Assembly: GCF_006770285.1 (NCBI RefSeq)
Contig: NZ_CP017195.1
Location: 1,860,001-1,924,000, forward strand
Reading direction: 5' to 3'
Origin: Lactococcus paracarnosus
GTDB lineage: Bacteria > Bacillota > Bacilli > Lactobacillales > Streptococcaceae
Length of the DNA: 64,000 nt
Shown here: positions 9,803-18,707 of the stretch, one piece after another
How the letters are laid out: each line of letters begins with the position of its first letter
Position numbering within the stretch: the first letter of the stretch is position 1
Translations under genes and position numbers: made by a program
The notes under the pieces: generated by a model
Databases searched by the model: none
Told to the model about the DNA's origin: nothing
Seen by the model: the letters and a program-made list of their open reading frames with translations, nothing else

Positions 9803-10918
9803 TAATAACCCTTTCTAAAATATCGATCAAATTTTGTCGATATTTAGGCGTACAAAAATAATGCTCAAACACTTTTAAAGTTAAACTATGATGTTCACTC
9901 CATTCTTCATGAGTTAAATTAGAAATCTTGGTTGCAAGTTCCTCTTCGGATTCAAGAGAAAAACCAGCACCGAATTTTTCAATCATCACTTTACTATCAT
10001 AAATTCCTGCGTTAATGATAGGTAACCCAATCTGGTAATACTCAACAGACTTCATAGTTAAGCCAATTCCGAGATTTTTGCGGTAAACATTCAATCCATA
10101 TTGGCATTTTTGAAGTATTTCTCTCTTCTTCTTATCATCAAACACTATGCCATAAAAATTTGTTTCAATATCTTGCGCTTGCACTCTATTATTAAATTCT
10201 ATTGCTTTTTCACCATCTCCAATGATGTGAAGAACTACTTTTTTTCTTTTGTTAAGGACTTTCAAAAAAGAAACAATTTTATCAATATCAATATGATGAT
10301 TGATTGATCCTAGATAAACTATATCAATCTGCTTATCGTTCCAATTAAATTCATATGGATTTTCAATTTTTGGACGGTTTAGATATAGCACAGAACTTTT
10401 GTTTTCATTTAGGTATTTACTTAAAACGTTTTTGTAGTAACTACACTCTAATACAACGTAATCAACTTTTTTTAAGTTTTTATTTCTTATATTTCCCCAA
10501 AATTTTGCAACTATCGTATTTGAAAGTTTAGGCATTTGTTCAGGATATAAGTCAAAAACATCAAATATAACTTTTGTATTTGGATTTTTACTCTTAAAAC
10601 TACCTAATACATGCGCTAATGTATTAGGTGGAATAATAGCATAAATTAAATCAGGAACTTCATCCCTAATTATTTTCTTTATTTGTTTTGCAAATGAAAG
10701 ATAAGAAATAATTCTTCTTAACGAAATATTTTTTTTATATTCATTTACATGTATTAGTTTAATGTTTTTGTTAGAATATGTTTTTTTTCTTTTTTATAAT
10801 GATCAAAATCAGAAAACAATAAAGTTACTTTGTATCCCCTATCTACAAGAGTTTTTTCTAAATTTTTTAATCTTATATCATAATATCCATCATAATGAAT
10901 TAAAAAAGCTTTTTTCAT
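9795..10918 (-). pseudogene. Family 4 glycosyltransferase interrupted by a one-base frameshift in an A8 tract
   Basis: Read on the minus strand, ATG 10918 opens a GT-B N-terminal domain (MKKAFLIHYDGYYDIR) that stops after 54 codons at 10754. The remainder lies one frame away and is open from about 10780 to the stop at 9795, covering the donor-binding domain (DIVYLGSINHHIDIDK, GIGLTMKSVEYYQIGLPII). The frames join if the G-A8 tract (minus strand, 10788-10781) had nine A: this gives an uninterrupted product of 374 residues, a normal GT4 length, with sensible sequence across the join. It may be a real inactivation, a phase-variable or slippage-decoded tract, or a homopolymer sequencing error. 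If off, the repeat unit would lack a sugar. Confidence 0.8.
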
Positions 10919-10919
10919 A

Positions 10920-11618
10920 CTAATACGCGTCCGATCCTTTAAACATTTGTCCAATTGTAAGTGCGAGTAACTTGATATCATGCCTAGTACTATGGTACTC
11001 GAGATAATAAAGTTCAAGGTCCGCTCGCTCAGGAAAAAGCACTTTACTTCTGCCATGTGTCGTCCAATAACCTGTGATACCTGGCTTACACATATGTAGA
11101 TAGTGAAGACGCTCTCCATATTCTTTTGCCTCAAAAAGCAGAATGGGTCTTGGTCCAACCAAGGCCATATCCCCTTTGAGGACATTCACAAATTGAGGTA
11201 ATTCATCAATTGAATAGCGTCTGATAAATCCACCAAGCTTAGTCACTCGCGGATCCTTTTCTAATTTATTACCGTTAGCATGATACTCTGCTTTAACTTC
11301 AGGATGCTGTTCTAGATAGTGCTCTGCATCGACAATCATCGTTCTAAATTTTAAAATATGAAAAATTTGACCATTTTTGCCGTATCTTTTTTGCTTATAA
11401 AACATAGGACCGCGATCTTTTTGCGAACATATTTGATATGGTATAAACAGGAATACAACCCCAATACCAAACAAGCATGACCCAATGAGTCCACCAATAA
11501 TGTCTAGACTTCTTTTGATGACCCTTTCAAGTAGAGAAAACTTCTTAAAAGGGACGTTTTGTTTTTGTTTTTGTTTTTGTTCTATTACATTTATATTACT
11601 CTTGCTAACATTCTCCAT
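10920..11618 (-). CDS. epsE: Undecaprenyl-phosphate sugar-phosphate transferase (priming glycosyltransferase)
   Basis: 232 residues: one N-terminal hydrophobic segment (about 38-62) and the C-terminal catalytic domain of the WbaP/CpsE type, with MFYKQKRYGKNGQIFHILKF, RRYSIDELPQFVNVLKGDM and LVGPRP. It starts repeat-unit assembly by transferring hexose-1-phosphate (glucose or galactose) to undecaprenyl phosphate at the inner face of the membrane. AGGGTGAG precedes the ATG. Codons about 13-19 form a QKQKQK run from a CAAAAA-type hexanucleotide repeat (11561-11578). It follows wzh and leads directly into the first glycosyltransferase, its stop lying 1 nt before that gene's ATG. Naming differs between strains. 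Confidence 0.92.
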   Translation of the reverse strand: MENVSKSNINVIEQKQKQKQNVPFKKFSLLERVIKRSLDIIGGLIGSCLFGIGVVFLFIPYQICSQKDRGPMFYKQKRYGKNGQIFHILKFRTMIVDAEHYLEQHPEVKAEYHANGNKLEKDPRVTKLGGFIRRYSIDELPQFVNVLKGDMALVGPRPILLFEAKEYGERLHYLHMCKPGITGYWTTHGRSKVLFPERADLELYYLEYHSTRHDIKLLALTIGQMFKGSDAY

Positions 11619-11681
11619 TTCTCACCCTATTCTTTTCCTAAAACTCCTTAAACATAATCCTAACTGTAAAAAAGCTTACCC

Positions 11682-12446
11682 TTAAAATAATCCCCAAAAT
11701 TTCTTTATTTTAATCGGTATTGGATCTTCCAAATAAATAGCTTCATTAAAGATAACTGATGCTGCATTATCTTTAAAGGACTGTGCTTTTGAAAGACCAT
11801 ATTTCTCTTCAATAATCTCAAAAGCCTCTCTCATCTTAAATGCACGAGACGTCACATTATGTGCATCTGATGCAACAAAATGTGTTAACTGATGTTCTAT
11901 GATCTGAAAGGTTAATTTCTGTATTTTTTTGCCAAAATGTCCTGTTACACTGGATGCCGTTATTTGACTCAGTACACCTTGTTTGATAAACTCAAACAGG
12001 ATATTCGGATTTTCTATAATACCGCTATTGCGTTCAGGATGAACCAAAATAGGTTGAATACCTTGTAGTTTCATGTTATAGAAAAGCTCCCCAGCATATC
12101 TAGGCACATGATTTGTAGGAAATTCAACTAACATATACGCTGTGTTCCCTGCACAAGTCAACAATTTCTGATCTGAAAAATCAGTCAACAACTCACCATA
12201 GATTCTCACTTCTTGACCTGGTAGAACTTGAATCGGTAACTGGTTTTCCTCTATGATTTTTTGAACCTCTTTGACTTTATCTAAAATCAAAGGTGCTTCA
12301 TTATGATATTCGGGGTTATGATGCGGTGTCGCAGTAATCACTGTAATCCCTTCATCAACGGCTGACTTAAGCATGGTCAATGTATCTGTAGCTGTTTTGG
12401 CCCCATCATCTATACCTGGCAAAATATGGCAATGGATATCAATCAT
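11682..12446 (-). CDS. wzh: Protein-tyrosine phosphatase of the PHP family (Wzh/CpsB/EpsB)
   Basis: 254 residues, the usual length. MIDIHCHILPGIDDGAKT carries the first metal-binding histidines of the PHP fold; further ligands appear in VITATPHHNPEY, ILVHPERN and VASDAHNV. It is a Mn-dependent cytoplasmic phosphatase that removes phosphate from the tyrosine cluster of the Wze kinase, thereby tuning chain length and amount of exopolysaccharide. It lies 63 nt downstream of wze. The order wzd-wze-wzh-priming transferase is that of lactococcal exopolysaccharide clusters. Confidence 0.93.
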   Translation of the reverse strand: MIDIHCHILPGIDDGAKTATDTLTMLKSAVDEGITVITATPHHNPEYHNEAPLILDKVKEVQKIIEENQLPIQVLPGQEVRIYGELLTDFSDQKLLTCAGNTAYMLVEFPTNHVPRYAGELFYNMKLQGIQPILVHPERNSGIIENPNILFEFIKQGVLSQITASSVTGHFGKKIQKLTFQIIEHQLTHFVASDAHNVTSRAFKMREAFEIIEEKYGLSKAQSFKDNAASVIFNEAIYLEDPIPIKIKKFWGLF

Positions 12447-12509
12447 GTTTCTCCCTGCATCTCTACTTTATATTACGTGTTGCGTTAAGTTGTGAAATAT
12501 CAAGCCTGA

Positions 12510-13205
12510 TTATTCTACACCATAATAGTAGTAAGACGTTGAGTCTTTTGGTTCAGTTCCATGTAAAACAACACCTAGAATATTCGCATTAACTTGATCA
12601 AGTAATTTCTTAGCTTTTAATAACCCATCTTTTCTTGTTTGGTTTGCATGTACGACGATGACAACACCTTCTACATAACTACTCAAAATTTGTGCGTCTG
12701 TAACCGCCGAAAGAGGTGGGGTATCTAGTAAAACAACATCAAAATATCCCGTCACAGTATCGAGTAATTGCTTCATTGCGTTTGATCCCAGTAGTTCAGA
12801 TGGACTAGGTGGTATTGGTCCTGAGGTAATAACCGTGAGATTCTCAGAAATTCTAGTCCTTTGCAAAACATCTTGAATTGCGTATTGATTCATCAAAATA
12901 TTTGTGAGGCCTACGCTATTTTGCACCTTAAACGTCTTATCAACAGTCGGCTTACGTAGATCTCCATCTATGACTAGTACTTTTTTACCTTGTTGTGCAA
13001 AGGTAACAGCTAAATTAGCAATCGTTGTAGACTTACCAGCAGACACTTCTGATGAGGTTACAAGAAGACTCTTCATGCCTTGATCTGCCATTTTAAAGTC
13101 AATTGTGGTACGGATTGTGCGATATTGCTCAGAAATAGGCGATTGCGGGTTGATACTTGTAATGATATCGCGATTATTATCTATATTTTTATTTATTTTA
13201 GACAT
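12510..13205 (-). CDS. wze: Bacterial tyrosine (BY) autokinase Wze/CpsD/EpsD
   Basis: 231 residues, cytoplasmic. Walker A is VTSSEVSAGKSTT, Walker A' is VLVIDGDLRKP and Walker B is VVLLDTPPLSA, the set that defines BY-kinases. The C-terminal tyrosine cluster SYYYYGVE is the autophosphorylation site. In Gram-positive bacteria the kinase is split and works with the membrane activator Wzd, encoded 9 nt upstream. Phosphorylation cycles driven by this protein and the Wzh phosphatase control polymer length and export. Confidence 0.94.
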   Translation of the reverse strand: MSKINKNIDNNRDIITSINPQSPISEQYRTIRTTIDFKMADQGMKSLLVTSSEVSAGKSTTIANLAVTFAQQGKKVLVIDGDLRKPTVDKTFKVQNSVGLTNILMNQYAIQDVLQRTRISENLTVITSGPIPPSPSELLGSNAMKQLLDTVTGYFDVVLLDTPPLSAVTDAQILSSYVEGVVIVVHANQTRKDGLLKAKKLLDQVNANILGVVLHGTEPKDSTSYYYYGVE

Positions 13206-13214
13206 GCTAAACTC

Positions 13215-14003
13215 CTACCTACTTCTTCTTTTTGCTGGTCTTTGTGCATCAAGTTCGCTTCTAGCACTTGCTCTAGCACTAGCTGGCATTTCTTGTTTTG
13301 CGACTTTATTGATAATATTTGTGAAATCACTTTTTCGTGCATATGTGGTTGTACCAAGTACTGATAAACCAAGGGATTCAATATCTGCTTCACTATTAAT
13401 TTTGTTATCAAAAACTTCCTTAAAGAAGGCAATACCGAGACCCAAAAGCAAACCTAAAAGAACAGATACACCTATATAAAGTTTTGGCTTAGGGCTTATC
13501 GGAGTAGTCTGCACTTTTGACTTAGATAAAACATTAACATTGGTAACATTTAACAACGTTGCAGCATCACTACTAAATACTTTTGCAGTCTCATCAGCAA
13601 TTTTTTGGGCAATATAAGGATCACCATATTTGACAGTCAAGATGATAACTTGTGAATTCGTTTGGTTTGATGCTGTAACTTCTTTTTGAAAAGCATCGCT
13701 AGGCAAGTGTAAATTACTTTTCACTTTATCCAGAATAGCTGGGCTGACAATGACCTGATTGATCGTGTTCGCCATTTGAATGTTACCACTAACTTGACCA
13801 GCATATGCACCAGAGTTATCAGAATTTGGCAATTTAGCAACTAATTGAGTTGAGGCAGTATAGACAGGGGTAGCTATAAAAAATGTATAAATCCCCCCCA
13901 ATATCGTAACAATTAGCGTCGTAAACAATATTAAACTTAACCTTTGTCGAATCAGTTTAAAAATACTTCTTAAATCAATCATTTGTTCGTGTGTCTCCTG
14001 CAT
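13215..14003 (-). CDS. wzd: Wzd/CpsC chain-length regulator and kinase activator
   Basis: 262 residues with the Wzz fold: membrane segments at about 25-45 (LILFTTLIVTILGGIYTFFI) and about 176-195 (LYIGVSVLLGLLLGLGIAFF) bracket an extracellular domain starting PVYTASTQLVAKLP. The cytoplasmic C-terminal tail activates Wze. TTGGAG lies 6 nt before ATG 14003; a second in-frame ATG at 13982 is preceded by AGGAG at a longer distance. First gene of the eps operon, with about 960 nt of leader region and no epsR/epsX genes in front, unlike well-known plasmid-borne clusters. Confidence 0.93.
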   Translation of the reverse strand: MQETHEQMIDLRSIFKLIRQRLSLILFTTLIVTILGGIYTFFIATPVYTASTQLVAKLPNSDNSGAYAGQVSGNIQMANTINQVIVSPAILDKVKSNLHLPSDAFQKEVTASNQTNSQVIILTVKYGDPYIAQKIADETAKVFSSDAATLLNVTNVNVLSKSKVQTTPISPKPKLYIGVSVLLGLLLGLGIAFFKEVFDNKINSEADIESLGLSVLGTTTYARKSDFTNIINKVAKQEMPASARASARSELDAQRPAKRRSR

Positions 14004-14058
14004 GTCATCTCCAATATTTTATTATTAATATTTTTAAAAATTACTTATCTATATAATT

Positions 14059-14073
14059 GCTTGTCTGACAAGC
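14059..14073. promoter_or_regulatory. Inverted repeat in the eps operon leader
   Basis: GCTTGTCTGACAAGC is a perfect 7-bp inverted repeat with a 1-nt centre, 56 nt upstream of the wzd ATG and overlapping a TTGTCA that could serve as a -35 box. It is a candidate operator; no regulator is identified. Confidence 0.45.
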
Positions 14074-14900
14074 TACTTATACTATTAGTTCTTGCATTAT
14101 CTGGTCCTTATCTACGAAAAAAATATTTTTATCTAATTTTTGGCATACCACAAAAAAATTTAGAATCATTACGCATGTTATTTCATTCACATATACCTAA
14201 TTAAACTCTTTAATTTATAGATAAGAATCAGCTTAGTTCACATTTTTAAAACAAGAATCCGCCTAGTTACCCAACCATAAATTATAAAAAACTAATTTTA
14301 TTCATACTAAATTAAAATACGCAATATCAAACGTTTGACATTACTAAAAACCTACATAATTATTTCATTTCCAAAACAATAGCTGATAGTTTTAAGTAAA
14401 GTGATCGTATAAACCTTTAAATACCGCGCTAATAGATACTATCCCATATAACCTATATTTGTTAGAAAGAACTATTATTTACCTAATAAAAAGTTCATTA
14501 AATAGCTATAGTAATTCAATTATAGCCTATTTAACATTACTTTTCAACCTAATATTTTTATTTAATTAAAATATTATAACATTTCATATAATTATGTTAC
14601 ATTTAATTGTAAAGTTTTTATCATAAACATTTCGTTGATAACTTGTTTATCGTTAGTAAATGTGGTTTTTTTAATAGTCTGTTACTTTTTGGATAAACCT
14701 CTCTATAATTTTGACGGCAACAGACATGTATTTTATAACCTTCGTAGTTACCTCTACCGCTAGTGCACAGCCACAATTGATTACAGCCTTGACTATTACC
14801 CACACGATTTTACAGTAGGTCAATCGTTATGAGTTGCTCCTCACATCTTATACAGATAAACAACTTTTTGCTATTGCAATAGTTATGCATCAAATACAAT
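14074..14900. other. Long AT-rich intergenic region upstream of the exopolysaccharide operon
   Basis: No convincing gene. It is strongly AT-rich between 14090 and 14660. A less AT-rich patch at 14671-14823 is open in more than one minus-strand frame (a 50-codon TTG frame and a 60-codon GTG frame ending at 14621), but neither has a well-placed ribosome binding site or a recognisable product; it may be a remnant. The stretch separates the eps operon from gpmA and probably holds the eps promoter. Confidence 0.5.
14223..14268. repeat. Imperfect direct repeat, 30-bp period
   Basis: AAGAATCAGCTTAGTT (14223-14238) recurs as AAGAATCCGCCTAGTT (14253-14268), 14 of 16 positions equal, at a spacing of 30 bp. 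It lies about 220-265 nt upstream of wzd, where an activator site could be. Confidence 0.4.
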
Positions 14901-14928
14901 AAAAAAAAAGCTATCTCATAGATAACTT
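14901..14928 (-). terminator. Terminator of gpmA
   Basis: On the minus strand AAGTTATCT and AGATAGCTT form a 9-bp stem (one G-U pair) with a 3-nt loop, followed by nine T. Confidence 0.8.
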
Positions 14929-14963
14929 TCTGTAGTGCCTATATTATAGCGCCGTTTAACGGC

Positions 14964-15659
14964 TTATTTGTCTTCCAAGTAGTATTGTGCAACTTTGTTC
15001 AAGTTATCGTCAAATTCGAATACTAATGGTGGGAAGTTAGGGATTTCAAATTTCAAGATTTCGTCAGCTGACATTTTGTTGATGTGTTTAACCAAGGCAC
15101 GGATTGAGTTACCATGGGCACCAACAAAAACGTTTTTACCATCTTTAAGTGCTGGTGCAATTTGGTCTTCCCAGAAAGGAAGTGCACGTTCAAGTGTTAA
15201 CTCAAGGTTTTCAGCATCAGGTACGATTGAATCTTCAAGGTGTGCATAACGACGGTCACCATGTGATGAGAATTCAGCATCATGTGCCATTGCATCTGGG
15301 CTCACATTATATGAACGACGCCAGATAAGTACTTGATCATCACCATATTGGACAGCTGCATCAGCTTTATTAAGACCTGTCAACGCACCATAGTGACGTT
15401 CGTTTAAGCGCCAAGATTTTACAACTGGTACCCAAAGTTGGTCAGAATATTCAAGGACATAGTTCGTTGTTTTGATTGCACGTTTAAGAACTGATGTATA
15501 AGCGATATCGAATTCGATGCCAGCTTCTTTGATAAGTTCTCCAGCTTTTTTAGCTTCTGCAATCCCTTGCTCAGCAAGGTCTACATCTGCCCATCCCGTA
15601 AAGAGATTTTTTTCATTCCATTCAGACAAGCCGTGGCGTGCGAATACTAATTTTACCAT
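14964..15659 (-). CDS. gpmA: 2,3-bisphosphoglycerate-dependent phosphoglycerate mutase
   Basis: Interconverts 3- and 2-phosphoglycerate in glycolysis. 231 residues from ATG 15659, the normal length; a longer frame back to 15713 lacks family similarity, while AGGAG lies 10 nt before ATG 15659. The catalytic phosphohistidine is H9 in [24 protein letters not shown] and [11 protein letters not shown] carry the second histidine and the catalytic glutamate. A promoter with TGGTAA and TAAACT separated by 17 nt lies about 100 nt upstream, and a good terminator follows, so it is monocistronic. Confidence 0.96.
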   Translation of the reverse strand: MVKLVFARHGLSEWNEKNLFTGWADVDLAEQGIAEAKKAGELIKEAGIEFDIAYTSVLKRAIKTTNYVLEYSDQLWVPVVKSWRLNERHYGALTGLNKADAAVQYGDDQVLIWRRSYNVSPDAMAHDAEFSSHGDRRYAHLEDSIVPDAENLELTLERALPFWEDQIAPALKDGKNVFVGAHGNSIRALVKHINKMSADEILKFEIPNFPPLVFEFDDNLNKVAQYYLEDK

Positions 15660-15756
15660 GTTTTTATTTCTCCTGTAAGATATATAAGTTATGCTTTTGA
15701 CCCTATGTGTCAAACATAAGCAAGCATCACTCTATTTTTTGAAACAATACCCTCTT

Positions 15757-15785
15757 AGTTTACACTATTTTTATCTTTTTTACCA
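15757..15785 (-). promoter_or_regulatory. Predicted gpmA promoter
   Basis: Minus-strand TGGTAA, 17-nt spacer, TAAACT. Strong expression is expected for a glycolytic gene, but the boxes deviate from consensus. Confidence 0.45.
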
Positions 15786-15994
15786 CTATTTTAAGACTAT
15801 TTTCATGATTTTTTCAAGCTAGCTATCATAAGTAAGACCAGACTTGAAATCAATAGCATTCCTTACTTTTACAAATAGAGATGTATAAGCGCGATATCTG
15901 CATCCGATAAGTCTTTTATTAAGGATTAATCGCACATCATAATAACGTAACCAATTCATTTAATCACACTAGAATCGTCTCCATTCAAGGATTG
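15786..15994. repeat. Intergenic region containing one copy of a short dispersed repeat
   Basis: No gene seen between the gpmA promoter and the transporter gene. At about 15807-15830 the sequence TGATTTTTTCAAGCTAGCTA reappears, with one change, at 17769-17788, directly before the end of the LysR gene. The 24-bp match continues to ...TCA in both copies. Confidence 0.45.
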
Positions 15995-16918
15995 CTAACT
16001 TCGCATCACTTTTAAACAGACGCCTAAAACTACCAGCCCCAACCCAACCATCGTTAAGAATTTCGGAAACGCATCTTGCAAGACAATCATGCCTAATACT
16101 ACAGAAAATACAACTTCTAAAGATTGCAGTGCTTCTATCGTCGCGAGTTTTCTTATATTTGTATGAACCATTTGTGTCGATAGAAAAAATAGGTATGTCG
16201 CAAGTACACCAGAAAAAAGGGCAACTAAAAAACTCGATGCGACTTGGGCTGGTTCTGGCACACCACTTCTAACAAAGCCAACAATTGAGCAAACGAGCCA
16301 TGTCGGGAGACTACAAACTAGCATGGCTAAAATACGTTCATCTGTATTTAGCTTAGCGGTCTGATGATTAACTATCATGATTTTGCGATTACCTAAAGGG
16401 TATGCAAATGCTGCAATTAGTACCGCAATGAAAGCAACTAATAAACTTGTCACATTAGCCAATGCCATATGCTGTAGCTCAATGATGACAATGCCTAACA
16501 AGATAACACTGAAAATGAGGCCATCTTGCCTACTAATACGGCTTTGCTTTCTCTTTGATAAGTTAGGTTCTAGAAATGGCGCAAGCACGCTACCCGCAAT
16601 AATCGTAATTTGCCAAGTGCTTGCTATAAGCCAGCCCGGAGCCAGTGACGATGCAAAGCATAAGGGGATATAAAACAAGCCAAAAGCAACCTGACTCCAT
16701 AAAAACCAGGATTTCCAGTTTTCTTTGATCGTATGAAAAACAAGCGTTAGATGACTATTTCTTTTTAAGATGACAACAATTAAAAAGAAAGGAATCATAA
16801 ATAGAAATCTTAAAGAGGCCGTCCAAAGCCAATCCCCTCCGCTACTTGCCATCGACTGATTTAAAACAAATGTAACTGAGAAAAAAAACGATGCTAAAAC
16901 ACCTAATAAAAATGCCAT
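15995..16918 (-). CDS. DMT-superfamily (EamA/multidrug-resistance-like) transporter
   Basis: 307 residues with about ten membrane segments in two homologous halves, starting directly with a membrane helix (MAFLLGVLASFFFSVTFVLN). The pattern, length and the SLAPGWLIASTWQITIIAG stretch fit the drug/metabolite transporter superfamily, in the subgroup annotated as multidrug resistance efflux transporter. The substrate is unknown. It follows the cupin-HTH regulator gene by 77 nt on the same strand, so it is probably controlled by it and may export the compound sensed by the cupin domain. Confidence 0.78.
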   Translation of the reverse strand: MAFLLGVLASFFFSVTFVLNQSMASSGGDWLWTASLRFLFMIPFFLIVVILKRNSHLTLVFHTIKENWKSWFLWSQVAFGLFYIPLCFASSLAPGWLIASTWQITIIAGSVLAPFLEPNLSKRKQSRISRQDGLIFSVILLGIVIIELQHMALANVTSLLVAFIAVLIAAFAYPLGNRKIMIVNHQTAKLNTDERILAMLVCSLPTWLVCSIVGFVRSGVPEPAQVASSFLVALFSGVLATYLFFLSTQMVHTNIRKLATIEALQSLEVVFSVVLGMIVLQDAFPKFLTMVGLGLVVLGVCLKVMRS

Positions 16919-16995
16919 GACTCACTACTCCTATTGACTAAAAAATGTGTTAAAAACTAAAATATATCGCATATAGCTTATAGATTAACTATTTC

Positions 16996-17556
16996 TTATC
17001 TTTCAATATCTGCTGGATAAATCATCACACTTATAGCTCTTACTTTAGCAGCTGTTTGATTCAAATAAGTATGCGCTATGTTGGCATCAAATTTAAGACA
17101 TGCATTTTCTTTGCATATGATGCGTTCTTCTCCCAGTAGCATCGTTAGCTGACCCTCTAATACAAAAATAAGCTCCTTTGACCCCTTAATATGTGCTTGT
17201 GACTCTCTATTTGCATTTGCTGCTAATTCTAGGTAGAAACACTCAAAATTGTCTGTTGGTAACCAACTAAAAATAGAGGAGATGCTGACCAGTTCGTCTT
17301 TTGAGTCGATTTTGGTTAGCTCATCCATATTGACTAGGGTATGCGCTGTCTTAAATTCACTAAAAAAATAAGAGATAGGTACCGACAATCCTGTCGCTAT
17401 TTTCCACAAACTATCGATTGAAGGAGATGTCAACCCTCTCTCTATATTATTAATACTTGGCTTACTAACACCTGTTAACTCTGATACTTTTTCTAATGAG
17501 TAGCCTCTATCTTCACGAATTTTTTTTAATCTCATGCCAATTACTTCTGAAATCAT
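16996..17556 (-). CDS. HTH (XRE) regulator with C-terminal cupin domain
   Basis: 186 residues. Residues 8-62 form an XRE helix-turn-helix (MRLKKIREDRGYSLEKVSEL, TGVSKPSINNIERGLTSPS); residues about 110-180 form a small cupin (SQAHIKGSKELIFVLEGQLT, CLKFDANIAHTYLN). This architecture senses small metabolites and usually controls adjacent metabolic or transport genes; here the downstream DMT transporter is the likely target. GAGGG precedes ATG 17556 at a normal distance; a second ATG (17535) begins at the HTH itself. Ligand unknown. Confidence 0.85.
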   Translation of the reverse strand: MISEVIGMRLKKIREDRGYSLEKVSELTGVSKPSINNIERGLTSPSIDSLWKIATGLSVPISYFFSEFKTAHTLVNMDELTKIDSKDELVSISSIFSWLPTDNFECFYLELAANANRESQAHIKGSKELIFVLEGQLTMLLGEERIICKENACLKFDANIAHTYLNQTAAKVRAISVMIYPADIER

Positions 17557-17687
17557 GCGCCACCCTCTAATATCTATTATCTTGTATTTATTTTACTATT
17601 ATAGATTTAAACTATCGGTATGTCAAGTAACAGCCGATGAATAAGTTATCTATTTTTAAAAATAAGGGCTATACTGTTAAGTGAATC

Positions 17688-17719
17688 AAAAAAATGAGAT
17701 CGATTGATCTCATTTTTTT
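17688..17719 (-). terminator. Terminator of the LysR-type regulator gene
   Basis: ATGAGATC-GATT-GATCTCAT perfect stem flanked by seven A on the left and seven T on the right, so it can work in both directions; it lies 70 nt past the LysR stop codon. Confidence 0.88.
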
Positions 17720-17789
17720 CATCTATGCATTATCTTAAATAGGCATGAAAATACTAAACTCTATTCTCCTGATTTTTTCAAGCCAGCTA

Positions 17790-18695
17790 TCAAAATTGAT
17801 TCTGAGCAAAATAATTTTCTAGGCTACGTTTATATGACTTGACCTCTTCTGATAAAGCTGAGCTCTTTTTCTTAATGAAAATCAAGGTATTTGCATTACC
17901 ATCTTCTAGTGGGATAACCTTAATGCCATGCACACTCGCTTGATCGATAAAGCCTGAACCAGTCGCATAAGCATCTGTTCTCTCCAAAATACCATTTAGA
18001 GAGGCACGGTCAGTCACATTAAATATTTTTGTATTTTCAAATGTTTCCACTAAATCTTCTGAATAGTACAAGAACTGCTCATTTTCTTGAGTAAATCTAA
18101 CGCGGCTCAAGGTTCTCAAATCATCATTTGTTAGAAAGGCCTTACTTGCTAGCGGATGGCTTTGTCTCAAATAAATGTGTGTCTTAAACGTCATCAGCTC
18201 ATCAAAATCAAGATCTAACTTGTCCAGCATCCTAGTAATACCTAGCCTATTTTGGTTGTTCAGATAAGCAATCCCTACGTCTGAAACACCATCAGAAACT
18301 TCAGTCAAGATATTATAGGTCGTTGACTCAAACAGCCTAATATTTTTTATGTCTGGATTCTTTTCAGAAAACTCTACAGAAACAGGGGCTAAGAAATCAT
18401 AATGCTGACTAGCAATCGAAAAATTATGTTGCAAGGTTGCTGGTGACATGTACTTAGCTTCAAAGGTGTCAAAATCTCTCAAGACACTCTGGGCTTGCTC
18501 ATAAAAACGCTCACCTGCTATAGTGAGACTGACACCTGTATTGAGCCGATCAAAAATCTTAAAGCCAAGTTCTACCTCAAGATCCTTGACCGCAATCGAC
18601 ATAGACGGTTGACTGACATACAGTTGTTCACTGGCTTCTCTAAAGGTACCAGTATTTGCAATAGCGACGATGTATCTAAGTTGCTTAATATTCAT
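17790..18695 (-). CDS. LysR-family regulator resembling MtaR/CpsY
   Basis: 301 residues: winged HTH at 1-60 (MNIKQLRYIVAIANTGTFRE, SQPSMSIAVKDLEVELGFKI) and a periplasmic-binding-like effector domain at about 90-295. The N-terminus closely resembles streptococcal MtaR/CpsY/MetR regulators of methionine uptake, and a metQNI operon lies 1-4 kb away on the same strand, so control of methionine transport is a reasonable inference. TTGGAG precedes the ATG. A perfect 12-bp inverted repeat overlaps its likely -10 box, suggesting autoregulation. The downstream terminator isolates it from the transporter genes. Confidence 0.85.
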   Translation of the reverse strand: MNIKQLRYIVAIANTGTFREASEQLYVSQPSMSIAVKDLEVELGFKIFDRLNTGVSLTIAGERFYEQAQSVLRDFDTFEAKYMSPATLQHNFSIASQHYDFLAPVSVEFSEKNPDIKNIRLFESTTYNILTEVSDGVSDVGIAYLNNQNRLGITRMLDKLDLDFDELMTFKTHIYLRQSHPLASKAFLTNDDLRTLSRVRFTQENEQFLYYSEDLVETFENTKIFNVTDRASLNGILERTDAYATGSGFIDQASVHGIKVIPLEDGNANTLIFIKKKSSALSEEVKSYKRSLENYFAQNQF

Positions 18696-18707
18696 TTTTA
18701 CTCCAAT

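Noticed and set aside
13983..14204. Plus-strand 73-codon hydrophobic frame opposite the wzd start
   Set aside because: Overlaps the wzd start and ribosome binding site on the other strand, AT-rich sequence gives Leu/Ile/Phe-rich translation by chance, no ribosome binding site.
14621..14803. 60-codon minus-strand frame starting with GTG (product beginning VGNSQGCNQLWLCTSGRG)
   Set aside because: No ribosome binding site, no recognisable family, cysteine- and charge-rich composition typical of an out-of-frame reading; an overlapping frame is equally open.
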